Notes: a model not told the origin generated them from the sequence alone. DNA of 64,000 bases from Pandoraea pulmonicola (GCF_000815105.2 NZ_CP010310.2:1860001-1924000), one strand, 5' to 3'. Numbered from the stretch's first letter, positions 35,300 through 44,393 are shown. A program made the numbers and translations.

Positions 35300-35466
35300 C
35301 GCGCCGCGCCTGTGACACTCATTCAGGAGAGCACAGGCTCCTGCCCCTAGTCCGGCAGGGTAGCCACACGCGGCATCCCGCGGCAGGCAGACGGCAGCAT
35401 TCAAACTGAGCACCGAAATGCAGCGCCCATCGAAGTGGGGAGGGGCGCTGCGCTTCGGTGTTTTTT
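35300..35466 (+). ncRNA. Candidate small RNA: three hairpins plus a terminator
   Basis: Successive stems are GCCTGTG/CACAGGC (35308-35314, 35332-35338), CCTGCC/GGCAGG (35340-35345, 35354-35359) and CGCGG-CATC-CCGCG (35369-35382), then the terminator hairpin. There is no open frame with a ribosome site across it. It may be a free small RNA or a structured 3' UTR of the protease operon. Confidence 0.4.
35411..35466 (+). terminator. Strong Rho-independent terminator
   Basis: CACCGAA and CAGCGCCC pair with GGGCGCTG and TTCGGTG across a small 3x3 internal loop. Six Ts follow (35461-35466). Confidence 0.9.
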
Positions 35467-35733
35467 CATTTCCGGTCCGGCTTCGTCTCGATTCGTTTTT
35501 AGGTATTTTGTATTCAATATATTAAAAGAAATGCGGCAAAATTCATGGGAACGAGGGCTTAGTTTTCATCCAACAAGCATGCCTGTAAACCCTAGGGCGT
35601 ACAGGGTTTAGTTCATCGTGCCGTGCCGTAGAGACCTTATCAAACAAGGCTTCGCGGGATTTTCTCACCCTCGATGCTGCGCACCGATGGACGCCACCGG
35701 CAACAGAAAGCCGTTGATAAAATATCGTGTATG

Positions 35734-35748
35734 AAATACTGTATATCA
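35734..35748. promoter_or_regulatory. Candidate oxalate-regulon operator, frc2 promoter
   Basis: On the minus strand TGATATACAGTATTT, 12 of 15 matches to the fds copy. It lies in an A/T-rich promoter-like stretch; TTGATA at 35714-35719 may be a -35. Confidence 0.5.
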
Positions 35749-35872
35749 CAAGAATGTGTCAGCGCTAGTGACGGCGCCCGAAGCGGCGACGGCTTGCTGA
35801 ACCGGCATCCCCCGATTTGCTTATCACGCATACCAATTACATAAACGCCGTCGCATCAGGAGGAGACAAACC

Positions 35873-36010
35873 ATGATGATCGTCGCCAGCATCCGGCGCG
35901 AAGCCAGCCCTGCGGGCCGCCCGCACGCACATCGCATGCGGGCGCGTGCCACCAATCCCGTCCGACTTTCGACGTGTGCGCCGGCCACCACGGTCCGAGC
36001 CATTTCCTGA
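35873..36010 (+). CDS. Short Arg-rich open frame upstream of frc2 (possible leader peptide)
   Basis: 45 codons (starts MMIVASIRREASPAGRPHAH, ends TTVRAIS) with a near-perfect ribosome site, AGGAGGAGACAAACC, before ATG 35873. It ends 12 bases before the frc2 start. No known domain; nine arginines. It could be a translated leader that couples to or regulates frc2, or a remnant of a longer gene. The strong translation signal is the only positive evidence. Confidence 0.45.
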   Translation: MMIVASIRREASPAGRPHAHRMRARATNPVRLSTCAPATTVRAIS

Positions 36011-36022
36011 GCGGAGACGATC

Positions 36023-37270
36023 ATGGGCAAAGCACTCGAAGGCGTTCGCATTCTCGATTTCACGCACGTGCAGTCCGGGCCGACCTGCACGCAACTGCTG
36101 GCATGGTTCGGCGCTGACGTGATCAAGATCGAACGGGCAGGGCATGGCGACGTCACGCGCGAGCAACTGCGCGACATTCCCGATGCCGACAGCCTCTACT
36201 TCACGATGCTCAACAGCAACAAGCGCTCGATCACGCTCGACACCAAGCACCCGGAAGGCAAGGCCGTGCTCGAGCGCATGATTCGCGACTGCGACGTGCT
36301 GGTGGAGAACTTCGCACCGGGCGCGCTCGATCGCATGGGCTTCACCTGGGAGCACATCCACGCGCTGAACCCGCGCATGATCGTGGCGTCGGTCAAGGGC
36401 TTCGGCCCCGGCCCGTACCAGGACTGCAAGGTCTACGAAAACGTCGCGCAGTGCGTGGGCGGTGCGGCATCGACGACCGGCTTCGACGACGGCCCGCCCA
36501 TGGTGACAGGCGCGCAGATCGGCGACTCGGGCACGGGACTGCATCTGGCGCTGGGCATCGTCACGGCGCTGTACCAACGCACGATGACCGGCCAGGGCCA
36601 GCGCGTGCTCACCGCCATGCAGGACGGTGTGCTGAACCTGTGTCGCGTGAAGCTGCGCGACCAGCAGCGTCTCGAGCGCACGCGCGTGATGGAAGAATAT
36701 CCGCAGTACCCGAACGGCACGTTCGGCGACGCGGTGCCGCGCGCGGGCAACGCGTCGGGCGGCGGCCAGCCCGGCTGGATTCTCAAATGCCGCGGCTGGG
36801 AGACCGATCCCAACGCCTACATCTACTTCATCACGCAGGCGCCCGTGTGGGGCTCGATCTGCAAGGTGATCGGCAAGCCCGAGTGGGTCGAGCATCCGGA
36901 CTACGCCACGCCGCGGGCCCGCCTGCCGCGCCTGCGCGAGATCTTCGACACCATCGAGCAATGGACCATGACGAAGACCAAGTTCGAGGTCATGACCATT
37001 CTCAACGAGTACGACATTCCGTGCGGCCCGATTCTCTCGATGAAGGAGATCGCCGAGGATATGTCGCTGCGCGAGACCGGCACCATCGTCGAGGTCGATC
37101 ACCCGGAGCGTGGCAAGTACCTCACCGTCGGCAACCCGATCAAGCTCTCCGACAGTCCCACGCACGTGGAACGCTCGCCGCTGCTCGGCGAGCACACCGA
37201 CGACGTGCTTGCCGAGTTCGGCTACAGCGCCCAGCAGATTGCCGCATTGCGCGAAGTCGGCGCGGTCTGA
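36023..37270 (+). CDS. Formyl-CoA:oxalate CoA-transferase-like protein (copy 2)
   Basis: 415 residues, strongly similar to the frc1 product throughout (shared [19 protein letters not shown] and [16 protein letters not shown]). The catalytic aspartate is D168 in [10 protein letters not shown]. The active-site glycine loop reads [11 protein letters not shown], so the first glycine of GGGGQ is serine, which may change kinetics or acceptor. The N terminus [11 protein letters not shown] differs mainly in conservative places. Preceded by GCGGAGACGATC. Its neighbour is an FAH-family gene instead of oxc, and the promoter carries the shared operator motif. Likely a second oxalate CoA-transferase or one with a related dicarboxylate specificity. 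Confidence 0.88.
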   Translation: MGKALEGVRILDFTHVQSGPTCTQLLAWFGADVIKIERAGHGDVTREQLRDIPDADSLYFTMLNSNKRSITLDTKHPEGKAVLERMIRDCDVLVENFAPGALDRMGFTWEHIHALNPRMIVASVKGFGPGPYQDCKVYENVAQCVGGAASTTGFDDGPPMVTGAQIGDSGTGLHLALGIVTALYQRTMTGQGQRVLTAMQDGVLNLCRVKLRDQQRLERTRVMEEYPQYPNGTFGDAVPRAGNASGGGQPGWILKCRGWETDPNAYIYFITQAPVWGSICKVIGKPEWVEHPDYATPRARLPRLREIFDTIEQWTMTKTKFEVMTILNEYDIPCGPILSMKEIAEDMSLRETGTIVEVDHPERGKYLTVGNPIKLSDSPTHVERSPLLGEHTDDVLAEFGYSAQQIAALREVGAV

Positions 37271-37369
37271 GCGGTTCGCGCGCGCATCGAATGGATTCAA
37301 GACATCGCGCCCGGCGCGCACGCGGCGAACGTTGCCGCGCGGCCGGGCCGTCACCGGAATGGCAAACGC

Positions 37370-38143
37370 ATGAAACTCTGGACCCGCTTCAAGACCGCGC
37401 ATGGGCGCATCGGCTTTGGCCTGCTGCAGGGCGATCAGATCGCCGAGCACCGCGGCAATCTCTACGATCAGCCGGTGCCGACGGGCGCGACCATCGCACG
37501 CGACGCGGTCGATCTGCTGTGCCCGTGCGAGCCCACGAAAATCGTGGCGCTCTGGAACAACTATCACGCGCTCGGCGCGAAGCTCGGCAAGGCCGCGCCG
37601 TCGCATCCGCTCTTTCTCATCAAGCCGGCCACCACGCTGGCCGGGCCCGACGCGGTGATTCGCCGTCCCCCGTCGTATGCGGGAAAGATCGTCTTCGAGG
37701 GCGAGCTGGGCGTGGTCATCGGCAAGCCGGCGAGCCACGTCAGCGAGGAAACCGCACGCGACTACATCCTCGGCTACACGCTGGTCAACGACGTGACCGC
37801 CGCTGAAATCATCGAACAGGACGGCAACTTCGCGCAGTGGACGCGCGCCAAGGGTTTCGACACGTTCGGCTGCCTCGGCCCCGTCATCGCGCAGGACTTC
37901 GATTGGCGCGAAGCGGAACTCGTCACGCGTCTGGACGGCGCGGAGCGCCAACGCTATCCGCTCGCCGACATGATCTTCAACCCGTGGCAGCTCGTCGCAC
38001 GGCTCTCGCAGGACATGACGCTGCTGCCTGGCGACGTGATCGCCGTGGGCACGTCGATCGGTGTGGGTTCGATGAAGGAAGGTGCGCTCGTGGAAGTGAG
38101 CATCGACGGACTCGGCACGCTGGCCAACCGCATGGGCGGATGA
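37370..38143 (+). CDS. Fumarylacetoacetate hydrolase (FAH)-family protein
   Basis: 257 residues. Metal-binding acidic residues lie in VFEGELGVVIG (the ExE motif) and GYTLVNDVTAAE. KGFDTFGCLGP and the C-terminal LLPGDVIAVGTSIGVGSMKEG are typical of the FAH fold. Members hydrolyse or decarboxylate C-C bonds of 2-keto acids (for example oxaloacetate decarboxylase or acylpyruvase activity), so a role with C3/C4 oxo-acids near oxalate metabolism is plausible. It sits 99 bases after frc2 on the same strand and probably shares its transcript. Confidence 0.85.
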   Translation: MKLWTRFKTAHGRIGFGLLQGDQIAEHRGNLYDQPVPTGATIARDAVDLLCPCEPTKIVALWNNYHALGAKLGKAAPSHPLFLIKPATTLAGPDAVIRRPPSYAGKIVFEGELGVVIGKPASHVSEETARDYILGYTLVNDVTAAEIIEQDGNFAQWTRAKGFDTFGCLGPVIAQDFDWREAELVTRLDGAERQRYPLADMIFNPWQLVARLSQDMTLLPGDVIAVGTSIGVGSMKEGALVEVSIDGLGTLANRMGG

Positions 38144-38364
38144 AGCAAATGGGGCAGCTCAGCCGCTTCAGCCCGGAATAGACGGACGCAGATGCGGACG
38201 GGCGCAGCGGGAACGCAAGCGATTTCACGGTGGTCGGCCGGGGTGGCAATGGCCTGAGTCGATCGCCCTTTTTCATTCGGCAGACCGTGTGCGATGCGGC
38301 GCGGTCTGCCCTGGGGAAGCGCGTGGTTTGCCTGATGCGGCGCTCAAATGCGCTCGAACTTGCA

Positions 38365-39318
38365 TCAAACGCCGATGCCTGCCGGCGGCGGTACGGGACT
38401 CTTGTAGGCCATCATGCCGTCGATCAACGCGGCGCCATCGGCAAGCAGGAACTCCCGGAACGCGAGCGCGACCGGTGGCAGGCGTTTGCTGCGGCGATGC
38501 ACGACGTACCAGCTTTGCCACGCCGGAAAGCCCTGAACGTCGAGCACCGTCAGGTCGCCCGTACGCAGTTCCATGCCGACGGTGTGCGCCGACAGGAAGC
38601 TGATGCCCATGCCCGCGATCACGGCCTGCTTGATGGTCTCCGTGCTCGAGATCTCCATGGCGATCGTCAGTTGCTGGGTGCGATGGCCGAAGGCGTCCTG
38701 CAACGAGTTCCAGGTGTCGGAGCCGCGCTCGCGACTGATGAAGGGCTCCTGCGCGAGCCGCGAGAACGGAATCTGGCGTTGGCCGGCAAGCGGATGGTCG
38801 GGCGGCGCGACGATGACATACGGGTGCGGCGCGAACGCTTCGTTGATCGTATCCACCTCGTGAGGCGGTCGCACCATCACCGCGAGATCGGTCAGGTTCT
38901 CGGTGAGCTGATGCAGCAGTTCCTCCCGGTTGTGCACGGTGAGGTTGAGCGTGACGCCCGGGTGCCGCGCGGTGAATGCCGCAAGCAGGCGCGGGAAGAA
39001 GTAGTCGCCCGCACTGATGACGGCCACGTTGAGCTTGCCGCCCGTGATGCCCTTGAGGTGATCCATCGCCTCTTCGGTCTCGCGAAAGAGCGCAATGATT
39101 GCGCGGCTGTAGTGAAGCATTTCGCTGCCCGCCGGGGTCAGGAAGATCTTCTTGCCCAGTTGCTCGAACAGCGGGAGCCCGGCGTGTGTCTCGAGTTGCT
39201 TGACCTGGGTGGAGACGGCCGGTTGTGTGAGGTGCAGCTCTTCGGCGGCGCGCGAGAAGCTCAGGTGGCGCGCGACGGCTTCGAAGACTTTCAACTGACG
39301 GAGCGTGGCGTGTTTCAT
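38365..39318 (-). CDS. LysR-family regulator (CbbR-like)
   Basis: 317 residues. The HTH at ~1-60 (TLRQLKVFEAVARHLSFSRA and HLTQPAVSTQVKQLE) and the following GLPLFEQLGKKIFLTPAG resemble the CbbR branch that controls CO2 fixation genes. A periplasmic-binding-protein-like effector domain occupies ~90-300. I use ATG 39318 (MKHATLRQLK), ten codons inside the open frame, as is standard for the family. It is divergent from the small gene at 39579 and the pnt operon, which are possible targets through the 260-base shared region. Confidence 0.88.
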   Translation of the reverse strand: MKHATLRQLKVFEAVARHLSFSRAAEELHLTQPAVSTQVKQLETHAGLPLFEQLGKKIFLTPAGSEMLHYSRAIIALFRETEEAMDHLKGITGGKLNVAVISAGDYFFPRLLAAFTARHPGVTLNLTVHNREELLHQLTENLTDLAVMVRPPHEVDTINEAFAPHPYVIVAPPDHPLAGQRQIPFSRLAQEPFISRERGSDTWNSLQDAFGHRTQQLTIAMEISSTETIKQAVIAGMGISFLSAHTVGMELRTGDLTVLDVQGFPAWQSWYVVHRRSKRLPPVALAFREFLLADGAALIDGMMAYKSPVPPPAGIGV

Positions 39319-39578
39319 GCGACGAGGACCGGGCAGGGTAGAGATCAAGGGGCGTGCGATGCGACGACGTTCGCAGGCGGCGCATGGCTGAAGAAGTATA
39401 AGTAATCGCAGATGGTTTGCATAATTAACTTTAACTGTCTTTTATGGTTTGGGCTGCGTAATCTGCAGTGGCAGCCCGCGAAGCAGTGATGTGACAGCAA
39501 GGTGTTGGCGAGTGCCAGACCAGGCGAGCGCGGGCCAGCGTGTTCTGAAGACGATCACTGTTTTGGGAGAGCGCCATC

Positions 39579-39953
39579 ATGTCTGTCATCGAAACGCATA
39601 TCAAACCCGCCGCCCTGGCACCGGTTGCCAATGCCCATCTGCATGCGTTCAACAACGCATTCGTCGAACTGGGTCTCGACTGGTATTGGGATCATTCGAC
39701 GTACACCCGTTTGCTGCATCTCACGGGTAATCAGGATTTGCCGCTGGCGTATCTCGAGGGCGCTTCGGCGCAGGCGTTGCGCATGGCCGAGCTGCTGCTG
39801 ATCGGGGCTTACCTCGACGGGCACCAGCCGCATCTGCTGCGCGCCTACGAGCCGGAATTCCTGTGCGATCTGATTCACTGCACGAAGGTGCGCTGCTTCG
39901 AAGCTGCCAATGAAGGCCGTTCGATGCAGCCGCCGCGAGCCGCGTTGGCCTGA
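39579..39953 (+). CDS. Hypothetical protein upstream of pntAA
   Basis: 124 residues, soluble and helical, with aromatic/acidic motifs LGLDWYWDHSTYTRLL and LRMAELLLIGAYLDGHQPHL. No signal peptide or recognisable domain. Start at 39579 after GGGAGAGCGCCATC. Its stop is 42 bases before pntAA, so it probably belongs to the same transcript. The function is unknown. Confidence 0.75.
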   Translation: MSVIETHIKPAALAPVANAHLHAFNNAFVELGLDWYWDHSTYTRLLHLTGNQDLPLAYLEGASAQALRMAELLLIGAYLDGHQPHLLRAYEPEFLCDLIHCTKVRCFEAANEGRSMQPPRAALA

Positions 39954-39995
39954 GTTTCACAACACCACAGGGGCCGAGACCCCGAGACAATAACT

Positions 39996-41138
39996 ATGCA
40001 TATTGGCATTCCAAAGGAGACGGTCGACGGCGAATCCCGCGTCGCGGCCACACCGGAAACGGTGAAGAAACTGGTGGGCGCAGGGCATCGCGTCACCGTC
40101 GAGCATGGCGCAGGAGAGGCGGCGAGCGTGCCCGATGCGGCATATGTCGCGGCGGGCGCGTCGAGCGGTAGCGCGGCCGACGCCCTGGGCGCGGAACTCG
40201 TGCTCAAGGTGCGGGCGCCGTCGATGGACGAGATCGCGCGGATCCCGCGCGGCAGCGTCGTCGTGGGCATGCTCAATCCGTTCGACGCCGAGAACAACGC
40301 CCGCATGGCGGCGGCCGGCGTCGTCGGCTTCGCTTTGGAAGCCGCACCGCGCACCACGCGTGCGCAAAGCATGGATGTGCTGTCCTCTCAGGCCAACATC
40401 GCCGGCTACAAGGCGGTGATGCTTGCCGCCAACCTCTACCAGCGCTTCATGCCGATGCTCATGACGGCCGCCGGCACGGTCAAGGCCGCCCGTCTGGTGG
40501 TGCTCGGCGCCGGCGTGGCGGGCCTGCAGGCCATCGCGACGGCCAAGCGCCTGGGCGCCGTGATCGAGGCGTCCGACGTGCGCCCAGCCGTGCGCGAGCA
40601 GATCGAGTCGCTTGGCGCCAAGTTCATCGACGTTCCCTTCGAAACCGACGAAGAGCGCGAAATCGCGCAAGGCGTCGGCGGCTACGCCCGCCCGATGCCC
40701 GCCGCCTGGCTCGCGCGTCAGGCACAGCTCGTGCACACGCGTCTCACGCAGGCCGACATCGTTATTGCCACCGCGCTCATTCCGGGGCGCGCGGCGCCGA
40801 CGCTCATCGCCGAGGACACCGTCAAGGCGATGAAGCCCGGCTCGGTGATCGTCGACCTGGCCGCCGGGCGCGGCGCCGAGCACGACGGCAAGCGCGGTGG
40901 CAACTGTCCGCTGTCGGTTGCCGACGCGGTCGTGAAGGTGCACGGCGTGACGATCGCCGGCTACACGAACCTCGCCGGCATGGTCGCGGCCGACGCCTCC
41001 GCGCTGTATGCGCGCAACGTGCTCGACTTCCTCAAGCTGGTGATCGACAAGGAAGGCAAGCTCGTCATCGATACCAACGACGACATCGTCGCCGCGTGCC
41101 TGATGTGCCGCGACGGCCAGGTGCTGCGCGCCGCATAA
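39996..41138 (+). CDS. pntAA: NAD(P) transhydrogenase, soluble alpha-1 subunit (dI)
   Basis: 380 residues. Alanine-dehydrogenase-like N terminus ([19 protein letters not shown]) and an NAD-binding domain with [20 protein letters not shown]. The dI component binds NAD(H) and passes hydride to the NADP(H)-binding dIII. In this split form the alpha chain is two genes, pntAA and pntAB, as in Rhodospirillum. First of pntAA-pntAB-pntB, with pntAB starting 14 bases later. Confidence 0.93.
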   Translation: MHIGIPKETVDGESRVAATPETVKKLVGAGHRVTVEHGAGEAASVPDAAYVAAGASSGSAADALGAELVLKVRAPSMDEIARIPRGSVVVGMLNPFDAENNARMAAAGVVGFALEAAPRTTRAQSMDVLSSQANIAGYKAVMLAANLYQRFMPMLMTAAGTVKAARLVVLGAGVAGLQAIATAKRLGAVIEASDVRPAVREQIESLGAKFIDVPFETDEEREIAQGVGGYARPMPAAWLARQAQLVHTRLTQADIVIATALIPGRAAPTLIAEDTVKAMKPGSVIVDLAAGRGAEHDGKRGGNCPLSVADAVVKVHGVTIAGYTNLAGMVAADASALYARNVLDFLKLVIDKEGKLVIDTNDDIVAACLMCRDGQVLRAA

Positions 41139-41152
41139 GGAGGGGGACGCAA

Positions 41153-41491
41153 ATGGAATTGATCAATCACACGGTGATCAACCTGATCATCTTCGTGCTG
41201 GCGGTGTACGTCGGCTATCACGTGGTGTGGAACGTCACGCCCGCGCTGCACACGCCGCTCATGGCGGTGACCAACGCCATCTCGGCGATCGTGATCGTCG
41301 GCGCGATGCTCGCGGCCGGCCTCACCGAAGGCGGACTCGGCAAGACGATGGGCGTGGTGGCGGTGGCGCTTGCCGCCGTCAACGTGTTCGGGGGCTTCCT
41401 CGTCACGCAGCGCATGCTGGAAATGTTCAAGAAGAAAGACAAGGCGCCGGCCAAGGCGGCAAATGACGAAGCTGCAAAGGGAGCGCACTGA
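41153..41491 (+). CDS. pntAB: NAD(P) transhydrogenase, membrane alpha-2 subunit
   Basis: 112 residues with about three hydrophobic helices ([55 protein letters not shown]) and a basic tail. This matches the membrane part of the transhydrogenase alpha chain, which forms the proton channel with PntB. ATG 41153 follows AAGGAGGGGGACGCAA; the open frame runs further upstream into pntAA. The gene stops 1 base before pntB starts. Confidence 0.93.
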   Translation: MELINHTVINLIIFVLAVYVGYHVVWNVTPALHTPLMAVTNAISAIVIVGAMLAAGLTEGGLGKTMGVVAVALAAVNVFGGFLVTQRMLEMFKKKDKAPAKAANDEAAKGAH

Positions 41492-41492
41492 C

Positions 41493-42935
41493 ATGAGCAT
41501 GAATCTTGTGACGCTGCTGTATCTGGTCGCGTCGATCTGTTTCATCCAGGCGCTCAAGGGCCTGTCGAATCCGAAGATGGCACGACGCGGCAACGCGTTC
41601 GGCATGGTCGGCATGGCGATCGCCGCCGTCACCACGATTGCGCTGATCTTCGAGCTTCGTCGTCTGACAGGCGGCGATTACTCAGGGCTCGGTCTGATCC
41701 TGGCGGGGTTGGTCGTCGGTGGCGGCGTCGGCGCATACGTCGCCCGCAAGGTCGAGATGACCAAGATGCCGGAGCTGGTCGCCGCCATGCACTCGCTGAT
41801 CGGTCTCGCCGCGGTGTGCATCGCCGTGGCCGCGGTGGCCGAGCCGGCCGCGTTCGGCATCGTGCCGGCCGGCGAGACCTCGCTGCCCGCAGGCAACCGC
41901 ATCGAGCTGTTCATCGGCACGTTCGTCGGTGCGATCACGTTCTCGGGCTCGGTCATCGCCTTCGGCAAGCTCTCGGGCAAGTACAAGTTCCGTCTGTTCC
42001 AGGGCGCGCCGGTCGTGTTCACCGGTCAGCACACCGTCAACCTGTTGCTCGCCATTGCGATGCTTGGCTTCGGCGTCATCTTCTTCCTGTCGCAAAGCTG
42101 GCTGCCGTTCATCCTGATGACGGCCATCGCCTTCGTGCTCGGCGTGCTGATCATCATCCCGATCGGCGGCGCCGACATGCCCGTGGTCGTGTCGATGCTC
42201 AACTCGTACTCGGGTTGGGCGGCGGCCGGCATCGGTTTCTCGCTGAACAACCCGATGCTGATCATCGCCGGCTCGCTGGTCGGCTCGTCGGGCGCGATCC
42301 TGTCGTACATCATGTGCCGCGCGATGAACCGCTCGTTCTTCAACGTGATTCTCGGCGGCTTTGGCGCGCAGGCGGGGGCAAGCGCGGGCGGCGGCGATCA
42401 GCAGCAGCGTCCGGTCAAGTCGGGCTCGCCCGACGATGCGGCGTTCCTGATGAGCAACGCCGAATCGCTGGTGATCGTGCCGGGCTACGGTCTGGCCGTG
42501 GCGCGCGCGCAGCATGCGCTCAAGGAACTGACCGACAAACTCGTGGAGAAGGGCGTGAGCGTGCGTTACGCCATTCACCCGGTGGCCGGCCGCATGCCCG
42601 GGCACATGAACGTGCTGCTCGCCGAAGCCGAAGTGCCGTACGACCAGGTGCTGGAGATGGACGAGATCAACGGCGAATTCGGTCAGACGGACGTGGTGCT
42701 GGTGCTGGGAGCGAACGACGTGGTGAACCCGGCGGCGAAGAACGATCCGCAATCGCCGATTGCCGGGATGCCGATTCTCGAGGCTTACAAGGCCAAGACG
42801 ATCATCGTCAACAAGCGCTCGATGGCGGCCGGCTACGCCGGTCTCGACAACGAACTCTTCTATCTCGACAAGACGATGATGGTCTTCGGCGACGCGAAGA
42901 AGGTCGTCGAGGAAATGGTCAAGGCCGCGGCCTGA
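41493..42935 (+). CDS. pntB: NAD(P) transhydrogenase, beta subunit
   Basis: 480 residues: eight or nine N-terminal membrane helices (to ~270) and a C-terminal dIII NADP(H)-binding domain with VIVPGYGLAVARAQHALKEL, IHPVAGRMPGHMNVLLAEA and LGANDVVNPAAKNDPQSPIAGMP (the family's NADP contacts). Uses proton-motive force to drive NADH + NADP+ to NAD+ + NADPH. Start at 41493 is one base after the pntAB stop. In an oxalotroph it can supply NADPH from formate-derived NADH. Confidence 0.94.
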   Translation: MSMNLVTLLYLVASICFIQALKGLSNPKMARRGNAFGMVGMAIAAVTTIALIFELRRLTGGDYSGLGLILAGLVVGGGVGAYVARKVEMTKMPELVAAMHSLIGLAAVCIAVAAVAEPAAFGIVPAGETSLPAGNRIELFIGTFVGAITFSGSVIAFGKLSGKYKFRLFQGAPVVFTGQHTVNLLLAIAMLGFGVIFFLSQSWLPFILMTAIAFVLGVLIIIPIGGADMPVVVSMLNSYSGWAAAGIGFSLNNPMLIIAGSLVGSSGAILSYIMCRAMNRSFFNVILGGFGAQAGASAGGGDQQQRPVKSGSPDDAAFLMSNAESLVIVPGYGLAVARAQHALKELTDKLVEKGVSVRYAIHPVAGRMPGHMNVLLAEAEVPYDQVLEMDEINGEFGQTDVVLVLGANDVVNPAAKNDPQSPIAGMPILEAYKAKTIIVNKRSMAAGYAGLDNELFYLDKTMMVFGDAKKVVEEMVKAAA

Positions 42936-43032
42936 CCGGTGTGTCACGCGGTGCGCTGCCGTGTGCGGCGCACCAGAGCCATCCGGGGGATCGAGGTGGC
43001 TCGTTCGCTCACTTCTGCAGGGCACTAAGCAC

Positions 43033-43983
43033 ATGAACGTATCGCTGAGACAACTCAAGGTCTTCATGGTCGTGGCGCGCAGCAAGAACTTCAGCCGCGC
43101 GGGCGCCGAGATCGGTCTGACACAACCGGCCATCAGCCGTTGCATCAACGAACTGGAAGGCCAGCTCGGTCTGCGCCTGGTCGATCGCACCACGCGCGAG
43201 GTCGCCCTGACGGACGCCGGCGTCACGCTCGCGGGCAATCTCGACCGGGTGCTCGACGAGCTCGAGATCGCACTGCTTCAGACGCACGGCGCCGAAGCAC
43301 GTACGACCGGACGCGTGCGTATCGGCGCGGCGCCGACCATCTCGGCCACGCTCATGCCGCGCGTGATGCTTGCCTCGCATGCGACGTACCCGGATATTGC
43401 GCTCGCGCTCGTCGACCAGATGCAGCGTGCGGTGCTCGACAGCGTTCGCGCCGGCGATGTGGACTTCGGCATCGTGGTCGCGCCGCAAGGGGCCGACGAT
43501 CTCACGACGGAGACGCTCATGAGCGAGCCTTTCTGTCTCGTGTGCCGCAGCGACCATCCTCTGGCGTCGCAAGCGGCGGTGTACTGGTCGGAGCTTTCCG
43601 GTGAAAACCTCGTGTTGCTCAACCAGAGCTCGGGTAGCCGTCCGTTGATCGATCGCGCGCTTACCACGCAGAAGGTGCAGGGCAACATCACGCAGGAGCT
43701 CGGGCATGTGAGCACGATCTTCCACATGGTGCAGGAGGGGCTGGGCGTGAGCGTGCTGCCGCCGCTCGCGTTGCCGCTGCCGGAGAATTCCACGCTGGCC
43801 GTGCGGCCGCTGCTGCCCGCCTTCGAGCGCACCATCGTGCTCGTGCGACGCAAGAACCGCTCGCTCTCGCCCGTCGCCCATACCGTTTGGGAACTGATCC
43901 ACCGCGTGGTGCGCGAGCGCAACAAGGGTTTCGCGCTGGACGCCGAACGCCTGCTGGCCGCCGCGACGAGTCAAATCAGTTAA
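43033..43983 (+). CDS. LysR-family regulator
   Basis: 316 residues. HTH at the N terminus (SLRQLKVFMVVARSKNFSRAG; GLTQPAISRCINELEGQLGL), substrate-binding domain from ~90 to 300 (GRVRIGAAPTISATLMPRV). ATG 43033 begins the usual LysR core; the open frame upstream (42961) lacks a ribosome site. It follows pntB by ~100 bases on the same strand and could be co-transcribed or a separate regulator. Ligand unknown. Confidence 0.88.
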   Translation: MNVSLRQLKVFMVVARSKNFSRAGAEIGLTQPAISRCINELEGQLGLRLVDRTTREVALTDAGVTLAGNLDRVLDELEIALLQTHGAEARTTGRVRIGAAPTISATLMPRVMLASHATYPDIALALVDQMQRAVLDSVRAGDVDFGIVVAPQGADDLTTETLMSEPFCLVCRSDHPLASQAAVYWSELSGENLVLLNQSSGSRPLIDRALTTQKVQGNITQELGHVSTIFHMVQEGLGVSVLPPLALPLPENSTLAVRPLLPAFERTIVLVRRKNRSLSPVAHTVWELIHRVVRERNKGFALDAERLLAAATSQIS

Positions 43984-44025
43984 ATATGCTATTCAAATCA
44001 ATGGTTTGAATCACCTCCCCAAGGG

Positions 44026-44197
44026 CTTATCCACAGACTTGAACACAAAATCTGTGGATAAGTTGGGGTGTTTGTGCACTGCGTGCCCGCGAGTGCCCGC
44101 GTCTGATGTCCTCCGTCAAAAACTCCCTATCGATCAAGCGGTTGGCGACCTTGCTCAATTCGTTGTCCACAGCGTTGTGAACAAAAACGGTGGATAA
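44026..44197. promoter_or_regulatory. DnaA-box cluster including a 12-bp inverted repeat
   Basis: CTTATCCACAGA (44026-44037) and TCTGTGGATAAG (44051-44062) are a perfect inverted pair of consensus DnaA boxes. TTGTCCACA (44163-44171) and GGTGGATAA (44189-44197) are single-mismatch boxes. The cluster fills the gap between a LysR gene and an MFS gene. Confidence 0.5.
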
Positions 44198-44393
44198 CTT
44201 CGGGATTCGCGGCGGCCGGCTTTTTTCAATGCCGCGTTGACGCGTCGTGCCGGGCAAGACCTGCAACGACCGGCGCAGTGCGTTAGAATCGACGCATTCA
44301 CGGATGGCGCACCGCGCCGACAATCCGTCGATGGTCCCCCAACGACGACGCAGATGTTTGCGCTACGTCACTTCCGCATCCGTTTCGATTTCC

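Noticed and set aside
35321..35345. Glycine riboswitch, from the CAGGAGAG motif
   Set aside because: The rest of the conserved aptamer (CCGAAGG-type core and second conserved block) is missing.
20703..37270. frc1 and frc2 as an assembly duplication
   Set aside because: They differ at many codons and residues throughout and have different flanks, so they are true paralogues.
44026..44197. Chromosomal replication origin
   Set aside because: DnaA boxes are clustered, but there is no dnaA/dnaN/gyrB gene set and no clear AT-rich unwinding element; called a DnaA-box cluster only.
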